The notes under the pieces are model-generated. The model saw only the letters and a program-made list of their open reading frames with translations. It did not search any database and was not told the DNA's origin. From NCBI RefSeq assembly GCF_020524005.1, contig NZ_JAIVKK010000004.1, forward strand, positions 558,001 to 622,000: a DNA stretch of 64,000 nucleotides. The letters are read 5' to 3'. This document shows, piece by piece, positions 34,287 to 42,793 of this stretch. A program made the translations under genes and the position numbers. Numbering within the stretch: the stretch's first letter is position 1; each line of letters starts with the position of its first letter. Source of the DNA: Microbulbifer aggregans. GTDB taxonomy: Bacteria > Pseudomonadota > Gammaproteobacteria > Pseudomonadales > Cellvibrionaceae.

Positions 34287-35399
34287 TCAGCTCAAGTTTG
34301 TCAGGGCGTCCTTGGTGAACGGCACTATTTCTTCTTCCCGACCCTCGCGCACTTTCACCAGCCAGTTCGGATCCTGCAGCAGCGCGCGGCCTACGGCGAT
34401 CATGTCGAACTCGTTGTTGTCCATACGGCGAATCAGTTCGTCCAGTCCGGTGGGGTTGGCGGTGCCGCCCATACCCTGGTTGTTGCCGCCGATGAAGTCG
34501 TCGTCGAGGCCGACGCTACCGACAGAGATAACCGGCTTGCCGGTGAGTTCCTTGGTCCAGCCTGCCAGATTCATGTCAGAGCCTTCAAACTCGGGTACCC
34601 AGAAACGTCTGGTCGAAGCGTGGAAAATATCGACGCCAGCATTTACCAGCGGGGTCAGGAAGCGCTGCAGTTCTTCTGGAGTCTGCGCCAGTCGGGCGTC
34701 ATAGTCCTGCTGTTTCCACTGGGAATAGCGCAGCACGATGGCGAAGTCTTCACCTACCGCTTTGCGCACCGCCTCAATAATCTCCACCGCAAAGCGGGTG
34801 CGATTTTCCAGTGAGCCGCCGTACTCGTCGTCGCGCTGGTTGGTCCCCTCCCAGAAAAACTGGTCGATCAGGTAGCCGTGGGCACCGTGGATTTCAACGC
34901 CGTCGAAGCCCGCATCTTTGGCCGCTTTGGCGGCATCGGCGAACGCTTTTACAGTGTCCTGAATATCCTGTTTGGTCATGGCGACGCCGCTGGGCTTGCC
35001 GGGTTTGAACAGGCCGGAGGGGGAGTGACCGGGAACGGATTTATCCGGACCCGTGCCCTCTTTGCGCACAGCGCCCACATGCCACAGTTGCGGAATGATC
35101 TGGCCGCCTGCCGCATGTACTTCGTCAACGACCTTCTTCCAGCCGGACAGGGCTTCCTCGCCGTGGATCGCGGGTACATTTTCGTAGCCATTGGCAGCGG
35201 GGTGGCCGACAAAGGTCCCCTCGGTGATGATCAGGCCCACATCGCCCTCGGCGCGGCGGCGGTAGTAGCCGGCTACCTGCTCATTGGCGACGTAGCCGGG
35301 TGACGCAGTACGGGTCATCGGGGCCATGGCCACGCGATTGCGCAGGTTGAGGGACTTGTGCTGGAAAGGACGCAACAGGCTGTCGAGGGACGCGCTCAT
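34287..35399 (-). CDS. Old Yellow Enzyme family NADH:flavin oxidoreductase
   Basis: This 370-residue TIM-barrel FMN protein reduces activated alkenes. Motifs include NRVAMAPMTRTAS, GLIITEGTFVGHPAANGY, PQLWHVGAV, DGVEIHGAHGYLIDQFFWEG, NQRDDEYGGSLENRTRF and the C-terminal FDMIAVGRALLQDPNWLVKV. The start MSASLDSLLRPFQHKSLNLR at 35399 fits the family; 23 extra upstream residues run into the operator. It is divergent from an HxlR regulator with an inverted repeat between, so it is probably induced by electrophiles such as quinones. Confidence 0.95.
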   Translation of the reverse strand: MSASLDSLLRPFQHKSLNLRNRVAMAPMTRTASPGYVANEQVAGYYRRRAEGDVGLIITEGTFVGHPAANGYENVPAIHGEEALSGWKKVVDEVHAAGGQIIPQLWHVGAVRKEGTGPDKSVPGHSPSGLFKPGKPSGVAMTKQDIQDTVKAFADAAKAAKDAGFDGVEIHGAHGYLIDQFFWEGTNQRDDEYGGSLENRTRFAVEIIEAVRKAVGEDFAIVLRYSQWKQQDYDARLAQTPEELQRFLTPLVNAGVDIFHASTRRFWVPEFEGSDMNLAGWTKELTGKPVISVGSVGLDDDFIGGNNQGMGGTANPTGLDELIRRMDNNEFDMIAVGRALLQDPNWLVKVREGREEEIVPFTKDALTNLS

Positions 35400-35471
35400 A
35401 TCACACTCCGGGTAATTCTCTGGTAATACGTGGATGCTTGCCTGCTCTGGGAGACCCATGCAGGTCAATAT

Positions 35472-35511
35472 GGTTGCGTTATGAGACTGTATTTGGTTTC
35501 TTATTGCAACC
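35472..35511. promoter_or_regulatory. Inverted-repeat operator between the OYE and hxlR genes
   Basis: Left half GGTTGCGTTATGAGAC (35472-35487) and the reverse complement of the right half, GGTTGCAATAAGAAAC (35511-35496), match at 12 of 16 positions across an 8-bp spacer. It lies in the 134-bp divergent region, close to a -10-like TATACT at 35521. It is a likely binding site for the HxlR dimer encoded next door. Confidence 0.65.
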
Positions 35512-35533
35512 TAATTCAAATATACTGCGCTCC

Positions 35534-35995
35534 ATGACACGTAAACGTTTTGAAAATCCGGGCTGTTCGGTAGCCTGTGCGCTCAATGAAGTGGGCGATT
35601 GGTGGTCGCTGCTGGTAATCAAGCAGGCGATGTTGGGTACGCGACGTTTTGTGGATTTCCAGCATAGCCTTGGTATAGCGAAGAATATTCTCTGCGACCG
35701 ATTGTCCCGTCTGGTGGAGAACGGTGTTCTGGTGCGCGTGGATGTTGGCGAGCATGGCACCCGCTATGAGTATCGGTTGACCGATAAGGGGCGGGACCTG
35801 TTTGCGGTCGTAGTGGCATTGCGCCAGTGGAATGAGCGCTGGAACGGCAGTAAAGACGATATGCGGCTGGTGGAACGCGGCACCGGTGAGCCTGTTGGAG
35901 CGGTTTCAGTTCAGAATTCCGCAGGAGAGCCTCTGGGGGTCAGGGATGTGCTGTTTGTCGATGAAAATGGCCAGCCGCTGGATCGGGCTGTTTGA
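35534..35995 (+). CDS. HxlR-family transcriptional regulator
   Basis: This 153-residue winged-helix regulator starts MTRKRFENPGCSVACALNEV with the family's N-terminal Cys (two here), the redox or quinone sensor site in relatives such as YodB and QorR. GDWWSLLVIKQAMLGTRRFV, DFQHSLGIAKNILCDRLSRL and EYRLTDKGRDLFAVVVALRQW complete the fold. The C-terminus is ~30 residues longer than usual. It is divergent from the OYE gene, its probable target. Confidence 0.93.
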   Translation: MTRKRFENPGCSVACALNEVGDWWSLLVIKQAMLGTRRFVDFQHSLGIAKNILCDRLSRLVENGVLVRVDVGEHGTRYEYRLTDKGRDLFAVVVALRQWNERWNGSKDDMRLVERGTGEPVGAVSVQNSAGEPLGVRDVLFVDENGQPLDRAV

Positions 35996-36056
35996 TCGGT
36001 AGCAGTTGACTGAATGGTTGCTCGCGGCCCGCAACAGGCCGCGTTTCCCGCTAGAA

Positions 36057-36632
36057 TTATTTCCCGTTTTTCAGTTCGCGTAGCTTCGCCTCGTGGCGCC
36101 GCAGTTCGGGCTTGTACTCGAGAATCTCCTCTTCTGACAGTCCCTTCAGCTCGTGGGGGAATACCAGCCAGGCATCGGTTTCGTGTAGGTAGTAATCCGG
36201 CTGAAACTTGGTGCGGTTGCGGTTGGGTTTGAAGTAGGGGCAGGCAATGCGGATTTCCGGGGTGTTTTTCTTACACGCCTTTCGCATATCCGAGATGGCT
36301 TGCTGGATGCTGAGGCCAGTGTCGTATACGTCGTCCACGATCAGCATTTTCTGGTGTGACTCTACCTGTTTGATCAGGTAGGTGAGACCGTGCACTTTCA
36401 CTTCCTTGTCGCGCTTGTCCAGGCCCGAATAGGATGATGTGCGGATGGCGATGTGGTCCGCGTGGAAGCCCAGGAAGTCGAACATCTCCTGTACGGCAAT
36501 CCCGATTGGTGCGCCGCCGCGCCAGACGCCGACGATATAGTCAGGGCGGAACCCGCTCTCCACAACCTTCAGTGCCAGCGTAAAGGAATCCTCCAGCAGG
36601 GACTGGGCGGAAATGTAAAACTTGTCACTCAC
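36057..36632 (-). CDS. Phosphoribosyltransferase (purine salvage type)
   Basis: This 191-residue protein has the PRPP-binding motif MLIVDDVYDTGLSIQ and, upstream, DYIVGVWRGGAPIGIAVQEM and the flexible loop IRTSSYSGLDKRDKEVKVHG. The C-terminal half has PYFKPNRNRTKFQPDYYLHE, typical of archaeal-type Hpt/xanthine PRTase relatives. The start is GTG 36632. The base specificity (hypoxanthine, guanine or xanthine) cannot be told from the sequence. It stands alone, 42 bp from a pteridine reductase on the same strand. Confidence 0.88.
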   Translation of the reverse strand: MSDKFYISAQSLLEDSFTLALKVVESGFRPDYIVGVWRGGAPIGIAVQEMFDFLGFHADHIAIRTSSYSGLDKRDKEVKVHGLTYLIKQVESHQKMLIVDDVYDTGLSIQQAISDMRKACKKNTPEIRIACPYFKPNRNRTKFQPDYYLHETDAWLVFPHELKGLSEEEILEYKPELRRHEAKLRELKNGK

Positions 36633-36674
36633 TCGGATAACCTCTTTGTCGTGTCGCGGATTATATAGTCCGGA

Positions 36675-37403
36675 TTACATGTTCAGGCTGCGTCCGCCGT
36701 CTACGGCCAATATCTGGCCGGTGATATAGGGGGCGAAGGAAACCAGGAAACGCGCTGTTTGGGCAATGTCCCGTGGGTCACCACTTCTCCCCAGGGGGAT
36801 ACGCGCCAGAATCTGTTCTTTGTTATAGCCTTCACTCTCCTGTTCCGGCCACAGAATTGCGCCCGGCGCGATGCCGTTGACGCGCACATCGGGGGCTAGC
36901 TCCCGTGCCAGGCTCTTGGTCAGCATCGCCAGTCCGGCCTTGGCCGCACAGTAAACGGTGTGCTGGGGCATGGGCTTTTCGGCGTGAATATCCACCAGAT
37001 TGACGATACACCCGTTACGCGCCTGCAATTTTGGCGCCAGTGCCTGGCACAGAAAAAACGGGGTTTTCAGGTTGCTGCCGATCAATGTGTCCCACTGTTC
37101 CTCATTTGCGCCGCCGATGGGGGTGGGGAAGAACGCGGATGCATTATTGACCAGCACGTCAATGTGACCGAAAGCGCTTACGGCGGCTTGTGCGAGCTGT
37201 TCACACTCCGCGGCGCTGGCCAGATTGCTTTGGATTGCAGTGGCCGAGTCGGGGCGCTTGCTATTAAGTCGCTCTACCAGTGCCCGGGCAGCCTCTGCGG
37301 AATGGCGGTAATGAACGATGACATTGTGGTCGCGATGTAACTCTTCGGTGACGGCGCGGCCGAGCCGGGCAGCAGCACCGGTGATAAGGGCGGTGGGCAT
37401 CAT
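36675..37403 (-). CDS. folM: Pteridine/dihydromonapterin reductase, short-chain dehydrogenase
   Basis: This ~242-residue SDR has cofactor loop TALITGAAARLGRAV with Arg after the Gly motif (NADPH preference). It also has VNNASAF, the pteridine-reductase type LVDIHAEKPMPQHTVYCAAK (catalytic Tyr and Lys, with Asp-Ile-His instead of the usual Ser) and GAILWPEQ. These match FolM/PTR1-like enzymes rather than fatty-acid SDRs. Start at 37403 or 37400. It likely reduces dihydromonapterin or dihydrofolate. FolB and FolK are 6 kb away, not in the same operon. Confidence 0.85.
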   Translation of the reverse strand: MMPTALITGAAARLGRAVTEELHRDHNVIVHYRHSAEAARALVERLNSKRPDSATAIQSNLASAAECEQLAQAAVSAFGHIDVLVNNASAFFPTPIGGANEEQWDTLIGSNLKTPFFLCQALAPKLQARNGCIVNLVDIHAEKPMPQHTVYCAAKAGLAMLTKSLARELAPDVRVNGIAPGAILWPEQESEGYNKEQILARIPLGRSGDPRDIAQTARFLVSFAPYITGQILAVDGGRSLNM

Positions 37404-37449
37404 GTCTGCTCGTGAGAATTCCGTTGGCATTGTTCTGCGTGGTGCAGGG

Positions 37450-38670
37450 TTAAGCGCGATAAGTACTTTTCAGCCGGGATACTGCCTGGATGCGTGCGCG
37501 ATCCAGTGCTTTGCCGAGTTCGGCGCCCTCAAAGCCCTCATCAATCAGTGCTTTGGGGCTTACGTCAGCCGCAGCACAGCGGGCCGCACGTAAATAGTCC
37601 GCCTGGGGATAATCCCGATCTTCCAGCCCCAGTCGCCCACGGGCATCGGCCTCACAGCTTAACAGGAACTGTTCAAACTTTTCCGGATTGCGCAGGGCGT
37701 CCAATGCGCGGAGCAGTTTCATTACGGTATCCGGACGCAAATCGAATGCTTTGTGGCAGTGCAGGTGGTATTCGCATACACCAAGGGCCAGGGATTTTAC
37801 CGGGTTCGGCACCCGTAGCCGTTCGCACACCGATTTGACCAGCGGCAGACCAGCGGTTTCGTGACCCCGATGGCTTGGGAGCACGTCGTCCGGCGTGACG
37901 CCTTTCCCCAGGTCGTGTACCAGGACCGCAAAGCGTACTGCCAGTTGCGGGCTGGCCTGGCGCAGAGCGCGCAGTACATGGTCCCCTGTATCCACCTCCG
38001 GATGGTGTTGCGGAGGTTGGGGTACGCCAAATAGACAATCTACTTCTGGAAGCAGGACCTCAAGTGCTCCGCATTCCCGCAGAACCTGAATGAATATGTC
38101 GGGGCGTGGTTCCAGCAGCGCGCGACTGACTTCCTTCCATACCCGCTCGGCAACGAGATGCTCGACTTCCCCTGCATCTACCATGGTGCGCATCAGCGTC
38201 TTGGTTTCCGGAGCAATGGAAAATCCAAGAGGATGGTAACGGGCGGCAAACCGGGCGACGCGTAGAATCCTCAGGGGATCTTCGGCAAATGCCGGGGAAA
38301 CATGCCGCAGTAAGCGCGCTTCAAGGTCTGGCTGGCCGCCGTATGGATCGATGATTTGACCGTCTTCGGTTTCCGCCATGGCGTTAACGGTGAGGTCTCG
38401 ACGCAGAAGATCCTGCTCAAGGGTGACATCCGGGCTGGCAAAGACGGTGAAGCCGCTATACCCATGCCCACTTTTGCGTTCGGTACGTGCGAGCGCATGC
38501 TCCTCCCCGGTTTCCGGGTGCAGGAATACCGGGAAGTCTTTACCCACCGGGCGGTAGCCAAGCGACAGCATTTCGTCTTCAGTCGCCCCGACGACCACCC
38601 AGTCTCGTTCATGTATGGGGCGCTGGAGAAGTTTGTCGCGCACCGCGCCGCCTACTAAATAGGTTTTCAC
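37450..38670 (-). CDS. cca: CCA-adding tRNA nucleotidyltransferase with HD phosphohydrolase domain
   Basis: This 406-residue multifunctional enzyme begins [20 protein letters not shown] at GTG 38670. It has the class II nucleotidyltransferase motif [17 protein letters not shown] (acidic DxD replaced by the usual E.D form) and [11 protein letters not shown]. The ERxxxE-like [15 protein letters not shown] follows, and the C-terminal HD domain has [20 protein letters not shown] and GHE. It adds or repairs CCA on tRNA 3' ends. It is 20 bp from the pteridine reductase gene, and a minus-strand small-RNA candidate ends upstream. Confidence 0.96.
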   Translation of the reverse strand: MKTYLVGGAVRDKLLQRPIHERDWVVVGATEDEMLSLGYRPVGKDFPVFLHPETGEEHALARTERKSGHGYSGFTVFASPDVTLEQDLLRRDLTVNAMAETEDGQIIDPYGGQPDLEARLLRHVSPAFAEDPLRILRVARFAARYHPLGFSIAPETKTLMRTMVDAGEVEHLVAERVWKEVSRALLEPRPDIFIQVLRECGALEVLLPEVDCLFGVPQPPQHHPEVDTGDHVLRALRQASPQLAVRFAVLVHDLGKGVTPDDVLPSHRGHETAGLPLVKSVCERLRVPNPVKSLALGVCEYHLHCHKAFDLRPDTVMKLLRALDALRNPEKFEQFLLSCEADARGRLGLEDRDYPQADYLRAARCAAADVSPKALIDEGFEGAELGKALDRARIQAVSRLKSTYRA

Positions 38671-38807
38671 CGGAAGTCCTCCGGGAGTTGGTCTGGATTG
38701 ACGTTGGTATAAAGAAGGGGGCCGGAAATTGCCATAAATCCGATGAACCTGGCTGTGTCGCGGCTGGGAGTCAGGGCGAAAGATAAAAAATGGAGGGGCC
38801 GGAAGAT

Positions 38808-38839
38808 AAAAAAAAGGCCCCGAAAATACAAGGGGGCCC
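38808..38839 (-). terminator. Intrinsic terminator of the small-RNA candidate
   Basis: On the minus strand, GGCCCC (38838-38833) pairs with GGGGCC (38821-38816) around an AT-rich loop and is followed by eight T residues (38815-38808). It is one of the strongest terminators in the window. No gene ends here, which implies a separate short transcript. Confidence 0.85.
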
Positions 38840-38988
38840 AGGGTCTTAGGGTATTCGTAAAGAGTTGAAGCTCAACAAGCTCGTGTGCGCCAAGAGGCTA
38901 GGTTCGCAGCAAATAGACCTGAGTTGCTGCGTAATCTCATCGGATAGACGCAACTTGCTGGTGAATCGGTGACCAACCAGCAACTTGG
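38808..38988 (-). ncRNA. Candidate small RNA (~180 nt) upstream of cca
   Basis: A full transcription unit with no clear gene: a consensus sigma-70 promoter at 39021-38994 (TTGACA, 16 bp, TAGAAT) and an intrinsic terminator at 38839-38808, both on the minus strand. Between them the RNA can fold into three perfect hairpins: arms 38955-38962/38976-38983 (8 bp), 38905-38912/38924-38931 (8 bp) and a 5-bp one near 38864-38876. A 22-codon ORF (38940-38872, MRLRSNSGLFAANLASWRTR...) lacks a ribosome site. It does not look like 6S, tmRNA, RNase P, Spot 42 or RsmY/Z to me. Confidence 0.65.
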
Positions 38989-38993
38989 TGACT

Positions 38994-39021
38994 ATTCTAT
39001 TTTACCTGTCATACCTGTCAA
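38994..39021 (-). promoter_or_regulatory. Sigma-70 promoter of the small-RNA candidate
   Basis: Perfect -35 TTGACA (39021-39016), 16-bp spacer, -10 TAGAAT (38999-38994) on the minus strand. Predicted transcription start near 38987. The direct repeat TGACAGGTATGACAGGTA overlaps the -35 region and might bind a regulator. Confidence 0.75.
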
Positions 39022-39162
39022 CCATGGATATTAAGATTTTATTGAGGGGTGTGCCGTGTCGTTCGTTAAACATATATGGGCGTAGTATTTGCACCTGTTT
39101 TTTTGCTTTAATGCAGAATAATCGATAAATAAAAGCGCGATTCGTGGGGGAAAGTAATAATT

Positions 39163-39726
39163 ATGAGCGAAGTGAACGTGCTAACCACCGGGGAAGCGGC
39201 CCGGTATTGCGGGGTCAATTTCCGCACGGTAATCCGCTGGATTGAGCGGGGACAATTGAAAGCCTATAAACTTCCGGGGCGAGGTGATCACCGGATTTGT
39301 GTGGAAGATTTTGTCAGTTTCCTGCGGGATAACGCCATGCCGGTTCCGGCTGAGCTTGCGGCGGCGAGTCGCAAGGTTCTGCTGGTTTCTGGTGCTCCAG
39401 AACTGGTAGCCAGTCGTCAGGCCCTCCAGCAGGCGGGATTTGAAGTGGACCTGGCAACCGACAGCTTTTCTGCAGGCGCGCTGCTGGTAAGCGGTAAGCC
39501 TGCATTATTGGTTCTGGATGCCAATCTGGCGGGAATTGAGGGATTCCAGATTCTGGATATGGTCCGCTCGCGCAGCGAGTTTTCTTCCGTAGCTACGTTG
39601 GTCGTGGCCCCGGAAGGTGAGGCGGATCAGCAGCGCTGGGTTACCGCCGGTGCCGATGCGGTAGTGCCTGCGAATTGTGATCGCAATGCACTGCTGGCTC
39701 GGGTGAACCTGCTGCTGGACCTGTAA
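39163..39726 (+). CDS. Excisionase/MerR-type helix-turn-helix protein fused to a degenerate receiver domain
   Basis: This 187-residue protein starts with a BldC/excisionase-like winged helix (LTTGEAARYCGVNFRTVIRW, IERGQLKAYKLPGRGDHRI, VEDFVSFLRDN). From about residue 68 a CheY-like domain follows: RKVLLVSGAPELVASRQALQ, ALLVLDANLAGIEGFQILDM, ATLVVAPEGEADQQRWVTAG, DAVVPANCDRNALLARVNLL. The phospho-acceptor Asp (LVLDAN) is kept, but the acidic pair (VDD) is replaced by VSG and the KP motif by PA. Phosphorylation is therefore doubtful and this may be a pseudo-receiver. It is divergent from cca and the small RNA. No kinase is nearby; its targets are unknown. Confidence 0.8.
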   Translation: MSEVNVLTTGEAARYCGVNFRTVIRWIERGQLKAYKLPGRGDHRICVEDFVSFLRDNAMPVPAELAAASRKVLLVSGAPELVASRQALQQAGFEVDLATDSFSAGALLVSGKPALLVLDANLAGIEGFQILDMVRSRSEFSSVATLVVAPEGEADQQRWVTAGADAVVPANCDRNALLARVNLLLDL

Positions 39727-39868
39727 GAGCGGCCAGGGATTTGGGAAGCGTAGCGCCATTCATGGGGCGCTTTACTTCCTGATGGCTATGTCTTCTGAAC
39801 AATGCGGGCGCTGTGCCCGCATTGTCGTTTCGCATCGGCTGGATTTTTGATGGGTGGACGCCGGCGAT

Positions 39869-41431
39869 TCAAATAGGTTTCGGCACCAGCATGTATTCCT
39901 CTTCTTCTGAACGATCTCTTCCCTGTTCCGGGCAGTGGAAGCTGGCTGTGACTTCATCGCCGTTGATACTGTGCAAGTGGACATCAAAACCCCACAGGCG
40001 GTGTAAATGACGCATGACCTCAGAAGTGTCGCGCCCGAGGGGACGGCGCTGGTGCTGGGTGTGATGCAGCGTCAGTGAGCGGTCGCCCCGGGTGTCTACT
40101 GAAAAGACCTGGATATTCGGTTCGCGGTTACCAAGATTGTATTGCCCTGCGAGTTTGGCACGGAGTTCCCGATATCCATCTTCGTTGTGAATCGCATTGA
40201 CCACTATCTCTTTTTCACGATCATCATCCGATATACAGAATAACTTCATATCCCGCATCACTTTTGGGGATAAAAACTGCAGGATAAAGCTTTCGTCCTT
40301 GAAGTCTCTCATGGCGAATTGCAGAGTTTCTTTCCAGTTACTACCGGCTATCTCCGGGAACCAGGCCCTGTCTTCCTCAGTCGGGCTTTCACAGATTCGA
40401 CGCAAATCGGTAAAGATATTAAACCCGAGTGTGTAAGGGTTAATACCGTTGTAGTAGGGGCTATCGTAGGATGGCTGATAGATCACGCTGGTATGGCTTT
40501 GAAGGAATTCCATCATAAAGCCATCAGTAACTTTTCCCTGCTGGTAAAGCTCATTTAGCAGTGTGTAGTGCCAGAATGTGGCCCACCCCTCGTTCATTAC
40601 CTGGGTCTGGCGCTGTGGATAAAAATACTGTGCCATCTTGCGAACGATACGAACCAGTTCCCGCTGCCAATTTTCCAGAAGCGGTGCATTTTTTTCGATG
40701 AAATAAAGAATGTTTTCCTGAGGTTCTTCGGGGAATCGCTTGACGGGTGCCTGCTCATTGCCATCGTTCAATTTCGGGATGGTGCGCCACAGGTCGTTCA
40801 ATTGCCGCTGTCGGTACTCTTCGCGTTCTTTTTGTCGGCGCTCTTCTTCGTGGGCTGAGATTGGGTAGGGACGCTTGTAGCGATCCACGCCATAGTTCAT
40901 CAACGCATGGCAGGAATCCAGTAGCGCCTCAACTTCAGCAACTCCGTGGCGCTCTTCGCAGCGCGCAATATAGTTTTTAGCGAACAGCAGGTAATCAATG
41001 ATACTACTGGCATCTGTCCAGCTTCTGAACAGATAGTTTCCCTTGAAAAATGAATTGTGGCCATAACAGGCGTGGGCGATCACCAGGGCCTGCATCGCCA
41101 TGGTGTTTTCTTCCATGAGGTAAGCAATGCAGGGGTTGGAATTAATTACGATTTCGTAGGCGAGCCCCATACGCCCGCGCTGGTAATTATTCTCCACGCT
41201 GATAAATTGCTTGCCGAAAGACCAGTGGTGGTAGCCGACCGGCATACCAACCGATGAGTACGCATCCATCATTTGCTCAGAGCAGATCACTTCAATCTGG
41301 TTGGGATAGGTGTCCAACCCGAATTCCTTGGCGATCCTTGCAATTTCTCTGTCGTACTCCTGAATCAGCTCAAATGTCCACTCAGATGTAGTGGAGATTG
41401 GCTGCTTGTTCTCTAGTGAGGTATCGAGCAT
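39869..41431 (-). CDS. ycgB: SpoVR family protein
   Basis: This 520-residue protein has the SpoVR pattern: YPNQIEVICSEQMMDAYSSV, GMPVGYHHWSFGKQF, GLAYEIVINSNPCIAYLMEE, AHACYGHNSFFKGNYLF, ENILYFIEKNAPLLENWQRE and MNEGWATFWHYTLLNELYQQ. Its ATG overlaps the yeaH stop by one base (TGATG), so translation is coupled. SpoVR is linked to the Bacillus spore cortex, while in enterics the homologue YcgB is a stationary-phase protein of unknown biochemistry. It is last of the three-gene PrkA operon. Confidence 0.95.
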   Translation of the reverse strand: MLDTSLENKQPISTTSEWTFELIQEYDREIARIAKEFGLDTYPNQIEVICSEQMMDAYSSVGMPVGYHHWSFGKQFISVENNYQRGRMGLAYEIVINSNPCIAYLMEENTMAMQALVIAHACYGHNSFFKGNYLFRSWTDASSIIDYLLFAKNYIARCEERHGVAEVEALLDSCHALMNYGVDRYKRPYPISAHEEERRQKEREEYRQRQLNDLWRTIPKLNDGNEQAPVKRFPEEPQENILYFIEKNAPLLENWQRELVRIVRKMAQYFYPQRQTQVMNEGWATFWHYTLLNELYQQGKVTDGFMMEFLQSHTSVIYQPSYDSPYYNGINPYTLGFNIFTDLRRICESPTEEDRAWFPEIAGSNWKETLQFAMRDFKDESFILQFLSPKVMRDMKLFCISDDDREKEIVVNAIHNEDGYRELRAKLAGQYNLGNREPNIQVFSVDTRGDRSLTLHHTQHQRRPLGRDTSEVMRHLHRLWGFDVHLHSINGDEVTASFHCPEQGRDRSEEEEYMLVPKPI

Positions 41432-42711
41432 CAGGCGGCCACCTTCTGGCTGAATAATTGGCGGAATACCGGATAGATATCCTGGATGTCGACGATCTGT
41501 TCCATTGCGAAATGCTCTGGAAACAGCTGTGCCACACTCTGATACTCTTCCCACAGTGCCTGATGATCGCGAGGGGTGATCTCCACATAGGAGTAGTACT
41601 GTACGTGGGGCATGATGTCGTCGATCAGGATCTTGTGGCAGGTGCTGGAGTCGTCATTCCAGTTGTCTCCGTCTGATGCCTGTGCGCCGTAGATATTCCA
41701 TTCGCTATCCGGGTACCGGTCGCGCATGATGTCGCGCATCAATTTGAGTGCACTGGATACAATGGTTCCGCCTGTTTCGCGGGAATAAAAGAATTCCTGC
41801 TCGTCTACCTCTTTGGCACTGGTATGGTGGCGAATAAAGACGACTTCCGTATATTCATAGCTGCGCTGTAAAAACAGGTAGAGCAACAGGAAGAATCGCT
41901 TGGCCATATCTTTGGTGGCCTGATTCATTGAGCCTGATACGTCCATCAGGCAAAACATGACAGCCTTTGAACGCGGTCGGGGCTGGCGTACCAGCAGGTT
42001 ATATTTGAGGTCAAAGTCATCGAGGAACGGAATTCGATTGACGCGATTCCTCAGATCCTCAATCTTCAGGCGTAACTGGTCAATAATCCTCTGGTCACTG
42101 AGCGCGGGATCTTTACTTTCTTCAAGTTCGAGCTCTTTTTCCAGTACTTTGAGGTTGCGGCGTTTACCTCCGGTCAATGCAATACGTCGAGCATTCGCTG
42201 CACGCATGGAGCGAACGACATTCAGGCGACCTGGTGTGCCTTCATTACTGATCCCTGCCCGCACAATCTGGAACGATTCGTTTCCTGCGAGCTTGCGCTT
42301 GACCATATTTGGCAGCTGCAAGCCTTCAAACATGAAGTCGAGAAATTCTTCCTGGGAGATCTGGAACACAAACTCGTCCATACCTTCCCCGCTGTCGCTG
42401 GCACCACTGCCGCCCGATCCGCTTCCCTGCCCCTGACCTGGGCGCGGAATTCTATCGCCGGTAACAAACTCCTTATTGCCAGGTAAAACCTGCTCCATAT
42501 GACCGCCACGGCCGTTGGAGAATATGGGCTCATTCAAGTCGCGAGTAGGAATACTGATTTTTTCGCCTTTATCCATATCGGTGATGGACCGGCTATTCAT
42601 GGCTTCGCCGACAGCTTTCTTGATATGGGCTTTGTAGCGCCGCAAAAAGCGTTGGCGATTAACGGTGCTTTTCTTTTTTCCGTTCAGACGACGGTCGATG
42701 ATATAGCTCAT
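41431..42711 (-). CDS. yeaH: DUF444/YeaH family protein with von Willebrand A-like domain
   Basis: This 426-residue protein starts [20 protein letters not shown], with [30 protein letters not shown] and the MIDAS-like [59 protein letters not shown] and [11 protein letters not shown] complete the DUF444 pattern. A Gly/Ser-rich linker lies near residues 90-110. YeaH works with the kinase YeaG in the E. coli nitrogen-starvation and stationary-phase response. It lies 82 bp downstream of prkA. Confidence 0.95.
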   Translation of the reverse strand: MSYIIDRRLNGKKKSTVNRQRFLRRYKAHIKKAVGEAMNSRSITDMDKGEKISIPTRDLNEPIFSNGRGGHMEQVLPGNKEFVTGDRIPRPGQGQGSGSGGSGASDSGEGMDEFVFQISQEEFLDFMFEGLQLPNMVKRKLAGNESFQIVRAGISNEGTPGRLNVVRSMRAANARRIALTGGKRRNLKVLEKELELEESKDPALSDQRIIDQLRLKIEDLRNRVNRIPFLDDFDLKYNLLVRQPRPRSKAVMFCLMDVSGSMNQATKDMAKRFFLLLYLFLQRSYEYTEVVFIRHHTSAKEVDEQEFFYSRETGGTIVSSALKLMRDIMRDRYPDSEWNIYGAQASDGDNWNDDSSTCHKILIDDIMPHVQYYSYVEITPRDHQALWEEYQSVAQLFPEHFAMEQIVDIQDIYPVFRQLFSQKVAA

Positions 42712-42793
42712 AGTACTGCCTTAGACCTAGTGCATTCAGGTCGTTATATGGCGGCCACACGAGGTAGCCACCAATGGACTGGCTGGACCGGGA

